A stretch of 64,000 nt of DNA from an uncultured Alistipes sp. (GTDB lineage Bacteria > Bacteroidota > Bacteroidia > Bacteroidales > Rikenellaceae), in assembly GCA_944321175.1 (NCBI GenBank), contig CALUKI010000012.1, positions 1-64,000 of the forward strand. The letters are read 5' to 3'. The position numbers were made by a program, and so were the translations under genes. Below, one piece after another: positions 9,107 to 16,742 of the stretch. The notes under the pieces are model-generated. The model did not search any database, was not told where the DNA came from, and was given only the letters and a program-made list of their open reading frames with translations. Numbering within the stretch: the first letter of the stretch is position 1; the number at the start of each line of letters is the position of its first letter.

Positions 9107-9138
9107 CAAAGATACGAAAAGTCGAGCGCAGAGACAAA
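9107..9138 (-). promoter_or_regulatory. Repeat-borne promoter for nadC operon
   Basis: On the minus strand TTTG (9135-9138) and TATCTTTG (9107-9114) are 20 nt apart. It is the same arrangement as at loci A and C. Confidence 0.7.
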
Positions 9139-9385
9139 TGAAAACGCAGTTTTCGATTTGGCTATGCCGAGACGGAGTATCTAAGGCGGAGCCAAAGTAC
9201 GAAAAGTCGAGCGCAGAGACAAATGAAAACGGAGTTTTCGATTTGGCTGTGCCGGGACGGAGTATCTGAGACGGAGCCAAAGTACGAAAAGTCGGGAGCA
9301 GAGCGGGATGAAAACGGAGTTTTCGATTCGGCTGTGCCGGGACGGAGTATCCAGGGTGGCGCCGAAGTACGGAAAGTCGGATGCT
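9107..9385 (-). repeat. Interspersed promoter repeat, locus B (three units plus a partial fourth)
   Basis: Units begin at 9107, 9193, 9278 and 9363, giving a period of 85-86 bp. Each starts CAAAG(A)TACGAAAAGTCG on the plus strand and carries the small inverted repeat GAAAAC-n3-GTTTTC and a GACGGAGTATC segment. Only the copy next to nadC has the eight-base CAAAGATA. The inner copies read CAAAGTA or CGAAGTA, one base shorter, which breaks the -7 box. The period is not a multiple of three and the frame changes at each unit, so it does not encode a repeat protein. Confidence 0.9.
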
Positions 9386-9406
9386 CCGGAATCCTGTCAG
9401 ACGGGA

Positions 9407-9952
9407 TTATTCTTCGCCGCCCGTCCCGATCATTTCGTTGTTGAGCAGCGCCCCTTCATATTCGACCTTGTATTCGCCGGCACAGACGAATCTCATGCGG
9501 CAGATGATGCCGTTGATCGACCCTTCCACATCGGTAAGGCGATAGCGCTCCATGGGTTGGTACGATCCTGCGGCTGCGATCAGGGCTTCGGGTACGATGC
9601 TCTCGACCGAGAAGGAGACCGTATTGCCCTCGCCCGTATAGGCAATGGCCGGAATGCGCATCTCGACGGCCGGCATTCCGGCGGCAAAACGGGTCTGGTG
9701 CATATAGACGATGAGCCGGCCGTTGCCGTCGGCCGATGCGTCGGCGAATTCAAAACGGGCGCTCTCGTCGGTGTAGGCCGCACCCTTGCCGTCGGTTACG
9801 GTCGAGCGGCCCAGAAAGTGCATGGCGGCGCCTGTCAGGCGTCCGTCAACAATGGCATCGTTGCGGGCGGCGTAGCGCTCACCTTCCGTCTCTTCGTTGT
9901 TGCTGCAGGCTGTGCAAGCCGCGAGGGCAAGCATCAGGAGAATCTTTTTCAT
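9407..9952 (-). CDS. Lipoprotein paired with the TonB receptor
   Basis: A 181-residue lipoprotein. The N-terminus MKKILLMLALAACTACSNNEE is a type II signal with the modified Cys at about 13 or 16. The mature part is all-beta in appearance, with phrases such as DGRLTGAAMHFLGRSTV, ARFEFADASADGNGRL and GSINGIICRMRFVCAG. It resembles calycin-like/DUF48xx lipoproteins of gut Bacteroidota, but I cannot name the family. Its ATG overlaps the stop of the TonB receptor gene by four bases (ATGA), so the two are translationally coupled and probably form a surface uptake pair. The ligand is unknown. Confidence 0.75.
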   Translation of the reverse strand: MKKILLMLALAACTACSNNEETEGERYAARNDAIVDGRLTGAAMHFLGRSTVTDGKGAAYTDESARFEFADASADGNGRLIVYMHQTRFAAGMPAVEMRIPAIAYTGEGNTVSFSVESIVPEALIAAAGSYQPMERYRLTDVEGSINGIICRMRFVCAGEYKVEYEGALLNNEMIGTGGEE

Positions 9953-12393
9953 CGTTTCTTGTCGTTTCTTATGTTGATATCGAGTGAAATGCCGAACGTG
10001 CGGGGACGGCCGTATTGAACGAACTCGTTGCCGATGGACTTGAAGTAGAAGACCTCGTAACGGGTGCCGGCGAGGTTGCGGCCCCAAAGGGAGACGGCGC
10101 AGCGGTCGTGTTCGAACCGCAGCGTAGCGTCGGCGAGGGCATAAAACGGCTGTTTGCGGGTGTTCTCCTCGTTCCATCGGATCGGGCCTGTGGCTTTGAC
10201 GCCGATCTGCAGCACGACGTCTCCGAGCCATTCCACTCCTGTCGGGCGGCTCCACGTTGCCGTGCCGGCGAGCGTATGCTGCGGAACGTATGGCAGGTAG
10301 TTGCCCTTGTAGCTGATGCGCTGCGGCGTTCCGTCCGCGGCCTCGACCGTCGTGTCGTAACGCCGGAAGCGGGCGTCGGTGAAGCCGTATGCCAGATCGA
10401 ACTCCAGCGAGCGGTGGGGATGGATCTGCAGCGACAACTCCGCGCCGCGGCTCCATGTGCGTCCGGCATTCGTCATCATGCGGCCGGTGGTCTGCCCTTC
10501 GGGGAAGACCGTGAGCTGCTGGTTGCGGCAGTCGATCCAGAAGAGTGCGAAATCGCCGCGCAGCGTCCCCTCCGCAGAGGCGAAATGACCGCCGATTTCG
10601 TAGTTCCAGCTGTATTCCGGTTCGTAGGACATCAGATCGGGCTCGTCATAGGCCAGCCCCGACACCATCTGCCATTTGATCTTCTCCTGCAGGATGTCGG
10701 AGAACATCTGCGTGTTGAAACCTCCGGCCTTGTATCCGCGTGCGATCGAGAGATATAGATTGTTCCGGGCGTTGAGATTCCATGCTGCCGAGAGCGAAGG
10801 CAGAATCTCCACATAGGAGTGGGCGATGCGGTTCGATTCGTCGATATGGATCTCGGCGGGCAGGGGTGCGGCGCCGTTGATGCTCACGGCATAGGCCATG
10901 TCGGCACGGCTGCGGTAGCGAAGCCGCGTATGTTCGAAGTCGGCGCGCAGGCCGGCCGTGAAGAGCCAGCGTCCGGCCCGCAGGCGGGATTCGTGGTAGA
11001 GCGCCGCGCCATAGACCGGATTCCGGAACTCGGACGACAGCAGCAGTTCGTCGGCATCCATCGAATAGACGAGGTCGTCATCCGTATTGGAGTTGTCGAG
11101 GATGAGCCGTTCGATGCCGGTGCGCTTGAAGAGCACGGGCGCCTGCATCGTGCGGTGGCGGTAGAAGCCGAAGGCGCCGACAAGCCACTGGTAACGGCCC
11201 GTGCCGCGCGACTGCAGGACCAGATCCTCCGTGACGGCGTGATCCTGCTTCGCCTGCGTGAGCGTGAAGTAGGATTCGGGCAGGAAATCCTGATCGAGCG
11301 TCATGCGGTCGTCGCTGAACTGGTAGCTCGTGATCGAAGCGATCTCCCACCGCTCGGCGGTATAACGTACCGTCAGCCCGTCGTTGAGCGACGTGCGGCG
11401 GTAGCCGGCCGGATCGTTGTAGGCGATGCGTCCCGTCGCAACCGAAGCGTAGGGGTAGCCGCCCTGGTCGAGAAGCCCGATCGAGAAGGTGTTGTCCACG
11501 CTCCAGCGGTCGTCGGGCCGGAACTGCAGCCGGATGCGAACCCCTCCCGACTGTTCCGTGTCGCAGGTCTCGCCCGTAAAGTCGTTGGTGAAGAGCCCGT
11601 CGCTGCGGAGGTAGCGTGCCGCAACCGAAATGCCTGTGTGCTCCGACGGCCGCAGGCAGGTCGAGGCCCGCAGCCGCAGCGTATTGCCCGATGCGTATTC
11701 GGCCCCCAGCCGCGTACCCTGATATGCGAGCGGAGAAAGGGTATAGACGTTTATCACACCGCCCATCGTATTGCGGCCGTAGAGTGTGCTCTGCGGGCCG
11801 CGCAGCACCTCGATGCGTTCGATGTCCGTCAGGTCGAAATCGTAGTCGTCCTTCGAGAGGTAGGGAACGTTATCGACATTGAGCCCCATGACGGGCTGGT
11901 CGATGCGTGCCCCCAGTCCGCGCACATAGATCGACGACGTCATGCGCGAACCGTAATCGGGGATGTAGAAGTTGGGAACCAGCCGCGACAGCTCCTTGAC
12001 GGCCGTGATGCCCTGCCGTTCGATCGTCCGGCGTCCCGCCACCGATGCGGCTACGGAACGGTTGCGCAGCGAAAGCCCCTGTTTGATCGCCGTCACTTGT
12101 ACGCCGTCAACCGAGATGACGGTGTCGATGATCTCCGTTTTGTCGTCCGACAGAACTCCTGCTCCTTCCGTCGCGGATGTCCTCCTGTATGGGTGGGTTT
12201 CAGCGATACGGGTCGGGGAGGCCGTCTGCACGGAGGACGGATCGGGTTTTTCGTCCGTTGTCGCGGAGGAGCTCACCGACGGATACGGGCCGGCCGGCCG
12301 TGCTGGAACCTCAGTTGCGGCAACGGCAACGGCGACGGTTGCGAAAAACCGTGCGAACCTCCTTGAAAAACGCAAAATCCCGCTTGCACCCAT
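9949..12393 (-). CDS. TonB-dependent outer-membrane receptor
   Basis: An 814-residue outer-membrane active transporter. After the signal region comes a Thr/Ser/Pro-rich segment, then the plug with VKELSRLVPNFYIPDYGSRM and the diagnostic IERIEVLRGPQSTLYGRN. A 22-stranded barrel then runs to RTFGISLDINIRNDKKR. It lacks the N-terminal carboxypeptidase-like domain and SusD partner that mark glycan (SusC) systems, so it is a siderophore/vitamin/metal-type receptor. It is encoded with the small lipoprotein at 9407-9952. The start at 12393 is chosen so that MGASGILRFSRR precedes the hydrophobic signal; an in-frame ATG at 12441 is possible. Confidence 0.92.
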   Translation of the reverse strand: MGASGILRFSRRFARFFATVAVAVAATEVPARPAGPYPSVSSSATTDEKPDPSSVQTASPTRIAETHPYRRTSATEGAGVLSDDKTEIIDTVISVDGVQVTAIKQGLSLRNRSVAASVAGRRTIERQGITAVKELSRLVPNFYIPDYGSRMTSSIYVRGLGARIDQPVMGLNVDNVPYLSKDDYDFDLTDIERIEVLRGPQSTLYGRNTMGGVINVYTLSPLAYQGTRLGAEYASGNTLRLRASTCLRPSEHTGISVAARYLRSDGLFTNDFTGETCDTEQSGGVRIRLQFRPDDRWSVDNTFSIGLLDQGGYPYASVATGRIAYNDPAGYRRTSLNDGLTVRYTAERWEIASITSYQFSDDRMTLDQDFLPESYFTLTQAKQDHAVTEDLVLQSRGTGRYQWLVGAFGFYRHRTMQAPVLFKRTGIERLILDNSNTDDDLVYSMDADELLLSSEFRNPVYGAALYHESRLRAGRWLFTAGLRADFEHTRLRYRSRADMAYAVSINGAAPLPAEIHIDESNRIAHSYVEILPSLSAAWNLNARNNLYLSIARGYKAGGFNTQMFSDILQEKIKWQMVSGLAYDEPDLMSYEPEYSWNYEIGGHFASAEGTLRGDFALFWIDCRNQQLTVFPEGQTTGRMMTNAGRTWSRGAELSLQIHPHRSLEFDLAYGFTDARFRRYDTTVEAADGTPQRISYKGNYLPYVPQHTLAGTATWSRPTGVEWLGDVVLQIGVKATGPIRWNEENTRKQPFYALADATLRFEHDRCAVSLWGRNLAGTRYEVFYFKSIGNEFVQYGRPRTFGISLDINIRNDKKR

Positions 12394-12558
12394 AGTGTTG
12401 AATCCGCATGCAAAGTAACGCTTTTCTTTGCGGTTGCGCAATCCTCATTTATAAGGAGGCGGCGGATTCAATGTCATGCCGGTGTCGGGCTGGAGAGTCT
12501 GTTGAGGGCTTGGGTATTCCAATCCTCCGGGCGGGAGACTTTGAATGCAGATGTGTAC

Positions 12559-13695
12559 TCAGGCCTGTCTTTTCGCCGGCAGGAACCGTTTGACGAGGAA
12601 TCTCCGTACCGGTTCGTCATAAAATTTCAGACAGAGCCACGCCAGAATGACGGAGCCGATGACAAGCGCCGCCGCACCGGGCAGCGACTCCGTGAAGGTC
12701 AGCTGGCGGTTCTTCACCCACGCATAATAGAGGTAGATGAATGGGTAGTGCACCATGTAGAGCGGATAGGAGATGTCGCCCAGAAACCGGCAGATGCGGG
12801 TGGTGATCCTGTCTGTCGTTTTACCCGACGCTCCGAGGAAGACGAGCAGCGGGAAGAGGACGATGGCACAGAACGCATCGTACAGGCCGTTCATCCAGAG
12901 GTGTCCGGCACCGCCGATACGCGGGACGGCCGAGAGCGCGACGATCGCGGCGGCGCAGATCCAGAAGGCCCCTCTGACGGCGACGGGCCTGAAGATCCGC
13001 GACAGGAGCAGTCCGGCAGGAAAGGCGAAGAGCAGGCGCAGCGACCCGCCGATGATATTTTCGTCGGTCAGCGCGAAGCCGACGCAGAGATCGCCCAACG
13101 GTCCTGCTATGGCGAATGCCGCCAGTCCGCAGCCGGCCAACGCGACAAGTACGGCGAGCGCCGTCGTGGAGAGCCGCCGGATCAGGAAGACATAAAGGAG
13201 GTTGCCGATGTACTCGAACAGCAGCGACCATGTGGGGCCGTTGAGGGGATACATCTCGCCGACGCCCCGGATTTCGCGTCCGGGAGCCGCCGGAATCATG
13301 AAGGCGTTGAGCAGCGTGGCGAAGAGCAGCGCCGCAACGGAGATCTTCGAAACGTCCCAGACCGGACAGCCCTGCGTGTAGAACATTGCGGCACCGATGA
13401 GGGCGCCGATGACGACCATCGGCTGCAGACGGATGAGCCGGCGTTTGAGAAACTCCGCCGGCGTCATCGAGCGCCAGCGGTCGTCGTAGGCATAGCCGAT
13501 GACGAAGCCCGACAGCAGAAAGAAGAAATCGACGGCCAGATACCCGTGGTTGATCCGCTGGTCGAGGTGGCTTGTCGCGTAGGCTTCGAAGAGGTGGAAG
13601 CAGACGACGGTCAGGGCTGCCACGCCGCGCAGCCCGTCGAGCAGGGCATAATGGGGTTTCGTGTCGGAAAATGCGGCGGCAGAGGTCTCTTTCAT
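12559..13695 (-). CDS. Acyltransferase 3 family membrane protein
   Basis: A 378-residue integral membrane O-acyltransferase (OafA/NodX type) with about ten membrane segments. The family hallmarks are LDGLRGVAALTVVCFHLFEA near the N-terminus, with the catalytic His in CFH, and YLAVDFFFLLSGFVIGYAY after it. Later WSLLFEYIGNLLYVFL and ISYPLYMVHYPFIY are typical. These enzymes acetylate or acylate surface glycans or lipids using cytoplasmic acyl-CoA. The start at 13695 (MKETSAAAFSD) is preferred to 13776 because it brings the conserved helix close to the N-terminus. It lies 68 bp after the LuxR-type regulator on the same strand. Confidence 0.93.
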   Translation of the reverse strand: MKETSAAAFSDTKPHYALLDGLRGVAALTVVCFHLFEAYATSHLDQRINHGYLAVDFFFLLSGFVIGYAYDDRWRSMTPAEFLKRRLIRLQPMVVIGALIGAAMFYTQGCPVWDVSKISVAALLFATLLNAFMIPAAPGREIRGVGEMYPLNGPTWSLLFEYIGNLLYVFLIRRLSTTALAVLVALAGCGLAAFAIAGPLGDLCVGFALTDENIIGGSLRLLFAFPAGLLLSRIFRPVAVRGAFWICAAAIVALSAVPRIGGAGHLWMNGLYDAFCAIVLFPLLVFLGASGKTTDRITTRICRFLGDISYPLYMVHYPFIYLYYAWVKNRQLTFTESLPGAAALVIGSVILAWLCLKFYDEPVRRFLVKRFLPAKRQA

Positions 13696-13763
13696 GGGCG
13701 GTTGCTGTATGGGTTGGAATCTTGGAATCGGTTGCGGGTTTCTGGTTTCGGCGGCCGGACGGG

Positions 13764-14432
13764 TCAGTTGTCGCACAACTGCTCGGCATCGACATAGCCT
13801 TTCGTTACGGCATAGATCGTCAGCCCCGCCACCGACCGGATGCCGAGTTTGCGGATCAGATTCCGCCGGTGGGAGATGACCGTTGTCAGGGCGACATGCA
13901 GCTGCTGGGCGATCTGTTTATTGAGGAATCCCCGGACGATGAGTGTCAGCACCTCTATTTCGCGGGGTGTCAGCGGCTCCTGCTGCGGCCGAGGCAGCCC
14001 CTCCGATTGAGCGGAGCCGTACCCTCCGTATGGCTCCTCATGCGGGTCGCCGGCCGGCATCGGCGGCATTGCGGCAGGGTATCCGCTGCGGTGCGCAAAC
14101 TGATGCAGCCGCAGGATGTCGCGGACGAGCGTCTCTTCGTTGCGCTGGATGTCGAGACAGTGCAGCTCCCGCAGCTGCGACTGCGGGGCGCCTTCGGTCA
14201 GCAGGATGCTTTTGTGCCGCCGTTCGAGGAAAAAGGCGTTGTGCTCGACGAAGGTCTGCGAAGCGACGAAGTAGTGGAAAAAACGGTCGGGCCGTTCTGC
14301 CGCAAAGCGGTCGAAACGGTCGAAGACCTCCACGTCGGCCATCGGGATGATCCGTTGCAGGATGCTCCGCAGCCCCAGACCGGTAAGGATCGAGGGGGTG
14401 ATGACGGCGATGGCGGGACGGGACGCTTGCAT
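13764..14432 (-). CDS. LuxR-type regulator with a degenerate receiver
   Basis: A 222-residue DNA-binding protein. Residues 155-222 are a GerE/LuxR helix-turn-helix: LTPREIEVLTLIVRGFLNKQ and ALTTVISHRRNLIRKLGIRS. The N-terminal half is receiver-like (AVITPSILTGLGLRSIL) but the acidic pair and phospho-acceptor Asp are absent; the equivalent strand reads FFHYFVASQTF. It is therefore not a normal two-component target. A Pro/Gly-rich linker, PAAMPPMPAGDPHEEPYGG, joins the halves. The gene starts one base after the rlmH stop and is followed by the acyltransferase, which is a candidate target. The effector is unknown. Confidence 0.85.
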   Translation of the reverse strand: MQASRPAIAVITPSILTGLGLRSILQRIIPMADVEVFDRFDRFAAERPDRFFHYFVASQTFVEHNAFFLERRHKSILLTEGAPQSQLRELHCLDIQRNEETLVRDILRLHQFAHRSGYPAAMPPMPAGDPHEEPYGGYGSAQSEGLPRPQQEPLTPREIEVLTLIVRGFLNKQIAQQLHVALTTVISHRRNLIRKLGIRSVAGLTIYAVTKGYVDAEQLCDN

Positions 14433-14433
14433 G

Positions 14434-14907
14434 CTATTCGTGGTGATAGGGTTCGTGGTTGAGAATCGTGAAGGCACGGTAAACCTGTTCGGCGAGAATC
14501 GCACGGACGATCTGGTGCGAAAAGGTCATGCGCGAAAGCGAGATTTTGCCGTCAGCCCGTGCATATACAGCCTCGGAGAAGCCGTAGGGGCCGCCGACAA
14601 GCAGCACCAGCCGGCGGATGCCGCCTGCCATGCGTTTCTGGAGCCACTGTGCGAACTCGATCGACCGCATCTCCGTGCCGTGCTCATCGAGCAGGATTAC
14701 ACAGTCGCTTTCGGCCAGCTGCCGGAGTATCGCTTCTCCTTCGGCCGTGCGCTGTTGGTTCTGCGACAGCGAACGGGTGTTGCGCACGTCGGGCAGCACC
14801 GTCACGGCAAAACGGCAATAGCGGTTGATCCGGCGGGCGTAAAGCGCCACCAGCGATTCGACCTCCTTCGAATCGGTCTTTCCTACGACAATCAGTTCGA
14901 TATTCAT
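14434..14907 (-). CDS. rlmH: 23S rRNA (pseudouridine1915-N3)-methyltransferase RlmH
   Basis: A SPOUT-class methyltransferase that modifies pseudouridine 1915 in helix 69 of 23S rRNA. The 157-residue length is normal. The trefoil-knot SAM site is visible as VILLDEHGTEMRSIEFAQWL followed by LVLLVGGPYGFS. The C-terminal SRMTFSHQIVRAILAEQVYR and ILNHEPYHHE are nearly invariant in the family. It lies between the GH2-like gene and the LuxR-type gene on the minus strand with short gaps, so the operon mixes housekeeping and accessory functions. Confidence 0.97.
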   Translation of the reverse strand: MNIELIVVGKTDSKEVESLVALYARRINRYCRFAVTVLPDVRNTRSLSQNQQRTAEGEAILRQLAESDCVILLDEHGTEMRSIEFAQWLQKRMAGGIRRLVLLVGGPYGFSEAVYARADGKISLSRMTFSHQIVRAILAEQVYRAFTILNHEPYHHE

Positions 14908-14965
14908 CGGTTCCGTTTCGAGCGGTTTTCCGTTTCCGGCGGGTGCCGTCGTTCGTGTACTCCGT

Positions 14966-16306
14966 TCAATGTTGGGAAATTCTGATCAGCTGGAGCCCCT
15001 CCCCGTCGGCAATATCCGAATTCCACTCTCCGTCGGCATCGAAATAGAAGACCGGTTTTTCGGTCTCGACCGATTTGAGCCATTCGTAGGCCTTGTACAT
15101 GTTGTATCCGTTTCCGGAGTCGTAGCCCAGCAGGAAAGCGATGATCGACGTGTGGTTGCGCGAGCGGTAGTACATCGCCTTTACGCGGCGGATGTATTCC
15201 CCGACAAGCTGCGGATCGTTCGAGGGCGTGCCGCCGACACTCCGGTCGTCACGGGCCGTCGGGGCGTTGATCGCTGCGCAGTCGATGACATAGAATCCCA
15301 TGCGGTCGCAGAGCGTATAGAACCAGTGCGGCTGCGGGTATTCCGGCAGCAGCGTGTTGATATTCGCCGCCTTGAGCTTTTTCATCTCTGCGGCCGTGGT
15401 CTTCTCGTCGGCTGCGGCGTTGTAGCGCTTCGGCCGCAGCAGCAGTTCCAGCCCGAATCGATAGAAACGCCCGTCCCGAAACTCCGTGCGTCCGAATCCG
15501 ATGTGGAGCGGAATATATTCCCACAGGATGCCGTTGCGCTTGGTGTAGAGCGTGACCTTGTAGAGCGGCTGCTTCGCCTCGTCCCACTGGTTGGAGCCGG
15601 TGCCGTAGACGGGCCGCTTGAAATGGAGCGTGTCGCGCGAACCGCCCGGAACCGTCACTTCGCGAGTCCCGTAGTCGAGCAGTTTGCCTTTGGGGTCGTA
15701 GATGTCGTACCCTGCGGAGATTGATTCTTCGCTGCCGTAAGAGTTCGAAACCACGATATCGAGCTCCAGCCATGCAAAGTTGCCCGTCGAATCGGGAACG
15801 AGAGCGATGGTGTAGTCGTCGATATGAAGACGGTGCTGGAAGATGAGGTAGCTGTTGGCGTATCTCTCCCGTGCGACGGGCGCATTGGCCTGCAGCTGCG
15901 GCGTCTTCGACGGCCGCAGGTCGAGCATCACGGCGTTGCGGCCCGGCCGGATGTATGGCGAGATGAAGAATTCGCGCGGCGTGCGGTCATCCTCGACCTC
16001 GGCGACGGCCGTATCGTTGACAAGCAGCGTATAGGCCGATCCGACGTCCTCCAGATGCAGATAGACGTCACGGTCGGTAAGGGCCAGCGGCACCTCGACG
16101 ACCTGTCCGACCGTCGTTACATCCCCCTGTCGCTGTATGACCTGCGGCTTGTACTCCTCGTAGTGGGCGATATTTCCCCGAAGAAGTTCGGCTGCGTCGT
16201 CGCGCGTATCGAAGGGCACGAATTCCGAGCGGAAAACTTCGTTCGTCTGGGCATGCACGCCCGTCCATGTGGAAAGAAGCGCAAAAAGAGCAATCAGTCG
16301 TTTCAT
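14966..16306 (-). CDS. Secreted GH2-like protein lacking the usual catalytic residues
   Basis: A 446-residue exported protein (signal MKRLIALFALLSTWTGVHA). It has the order of a family 2 glycoside hydrolase: a jelly-roll-like N-terminal domain to about 170, an Ig-like domain (WLELDIVVSNSYG), then part of a TIM barrel with LKAANINTLLPEYPQPHWFY. The acid/base segment reads HTSIIAFLLGYDSGNG, where active enzymes have a GNE motif. The chain stops at LQLIRISQH, before the nucleophile region. It is therefore shorter than beta-galactosidases and probably a non-catalytic or altered binding protein. Promoter repeat C lies directly upstream. Confidence 0.8.
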   Translation of the reverse strand: MKRLIALFALLSTWTGVHAQTNEVFRSEFVPFDTRDDAAELLRGNIAHYEEYKPQVIQRQGDVTTVGQVVEVPLALTDRDVYLHLEDVGSAYTLLVNDTAVAEVEDDRTPREFFISPYIRPGRNAVMLDLRPSKTPQLQANAPVARERYANSYLIFQHRLHIDDYTIALVPDSTGNFAWLELDIVVSNSYGSEESISAGYDIYDPKGKLLDYGTREVTVPGGSRDTLHFKRPVYGTGSNQWDEAKQPLYKVTLYTKRNGILWEYIPLHIGFGRTEFRDGRFYRFGLELLLRPKRYNAAADEKTTAAEMKKLKAANINTLLPEYPQPHWFYTLCDRMGFYVIDCAAINAPTARDDRSVGGTPSNDPQLVGEYIRRVKAMYYRSRNHTSIIAFLLGYDSGNGYNMYKAYEWLKSVETEKPVFYFDADGEWNSDIADGEGLQLIRISQH

Positions 16307-16329
16307 TCTCGAATACCGTATTGTGCGGA

Positions 16330-16361
16330 CAAAGATACGAAAAGTCGAGAGCAGAGACAAA
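16330..16361 (-). promoter_or_regulatory. Repeat-borne promoter for the GH2-like gene
   Basis: On the minus strand TTTG (16358-16361) and TATCTTTG (16330-16337) are 20 nt apart. The expected transcript start is under 20 nt from the ATG at 16306. Confidence 0.7.
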
Positions 16362-16560
16362 TGAAAACGCAGTTTTCGATTCGGCTGTGCCGGGACGGAG
16401 TATCTAAGGCGCAGCCAAAGTACGAAAAGTCGGGCGCAGAGCGGGATGAAAACGCAGTTTTCGATTCGGCTATGCCGGGGCCGGAGTATCCAAGGCGCAG
16501 CCGAAGAATGAAGAACCGGGCGCAGGGCCGGATTTCGGTTCGATCCTGCCGCGCAGGGTG
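16330..16560 (-). repeat. Interspersed promoter repeat, locus C (two units and a decayed third)
   Basis: Units begin at 16330, 16416 and about 16502, with a period of 86 bp. The first has CAAAGATA, the second CAAAGTA with the one-base loss, and the third CGAAGAATG with further decay to about 16560. The first two match locus B closely, including the GAAAAC-n3-GTTTTC inverted repeat and GGGACGGAGTATC. Confidence 0.9.
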
Positions 16561-16635
16561 TCCATGGCGAGGGCCGTGAAGATGACGGCGGATGACAATA
16601 AATTGTCTCCATATAGGATTGTATGCGATTTTTTT

Positions 16636-16643
16636 GTACCTTT
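16636..16643 (+). promoter_or_regulatory. -7 box of the asnS promoter
   Basis: TACCTTTG fits TAnnTTTG, about 100 bp before the asnS ATG. A second, weaker TAACTTTG follows at 16644-16651. No clean -33 TTTG is seen at the expected distance. Confidence 0.5.
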
Positions 16644-16742
16644 GTAACTTTGGATACGGATAGTCCGGTACTGAAACAGATCTCCGCCCGCTCATGCCGG
16701 AGTGCCGTATCGACGTATAGCCAAAAATGAAAATCGAGAGAT

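Larger units (their letters stand above)
9015..9406. other. Intergenic region occupied mostly by repeat locus B
   Basis: From 9107 to about 9385 it consists of the tandem promoter repeat. Between 9015 and 9106 is the nadC leader, with no ORF or clear structure. The lipoprotein gene at 9407-9952 reads toward this region, so its transcription would run into the repeats; no separate terminator is seen. Confidence 0.7.
16307..16742. other. Divergent intergenic region with repeat locus C and the asnS promoter
   Basis: From 16330 to about 16560 are promoter repeats reading left into the GH2-like gene. The rest is the asnS upstream region, with its -7 box at 16636-16643. The open frames crossing the region are repeat translations and have no homology that I recognise. 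Confidence 0.75.

Noticed and set aside
6072..9269. A 1065-codon open frame on the plus strand
   Set aside because: It is antisense to the LTA-synthase-like gene and nadC and arises from their GC-rich codon use. It shows no domain, signal or composition of a real protein and runs into the repeat block.
9107..9385. CRISPR array
   Set aside because: The whole 85-86 bp unit is repeated, with no alternation of short repeats and unique spacers, and there are no cas genes.
16343..16480. The repeats as a protein-coding family
   Set aside because: The period is 85 or 86 bp, so the frame changes in every unit, and the same unit is read differently at each locus.
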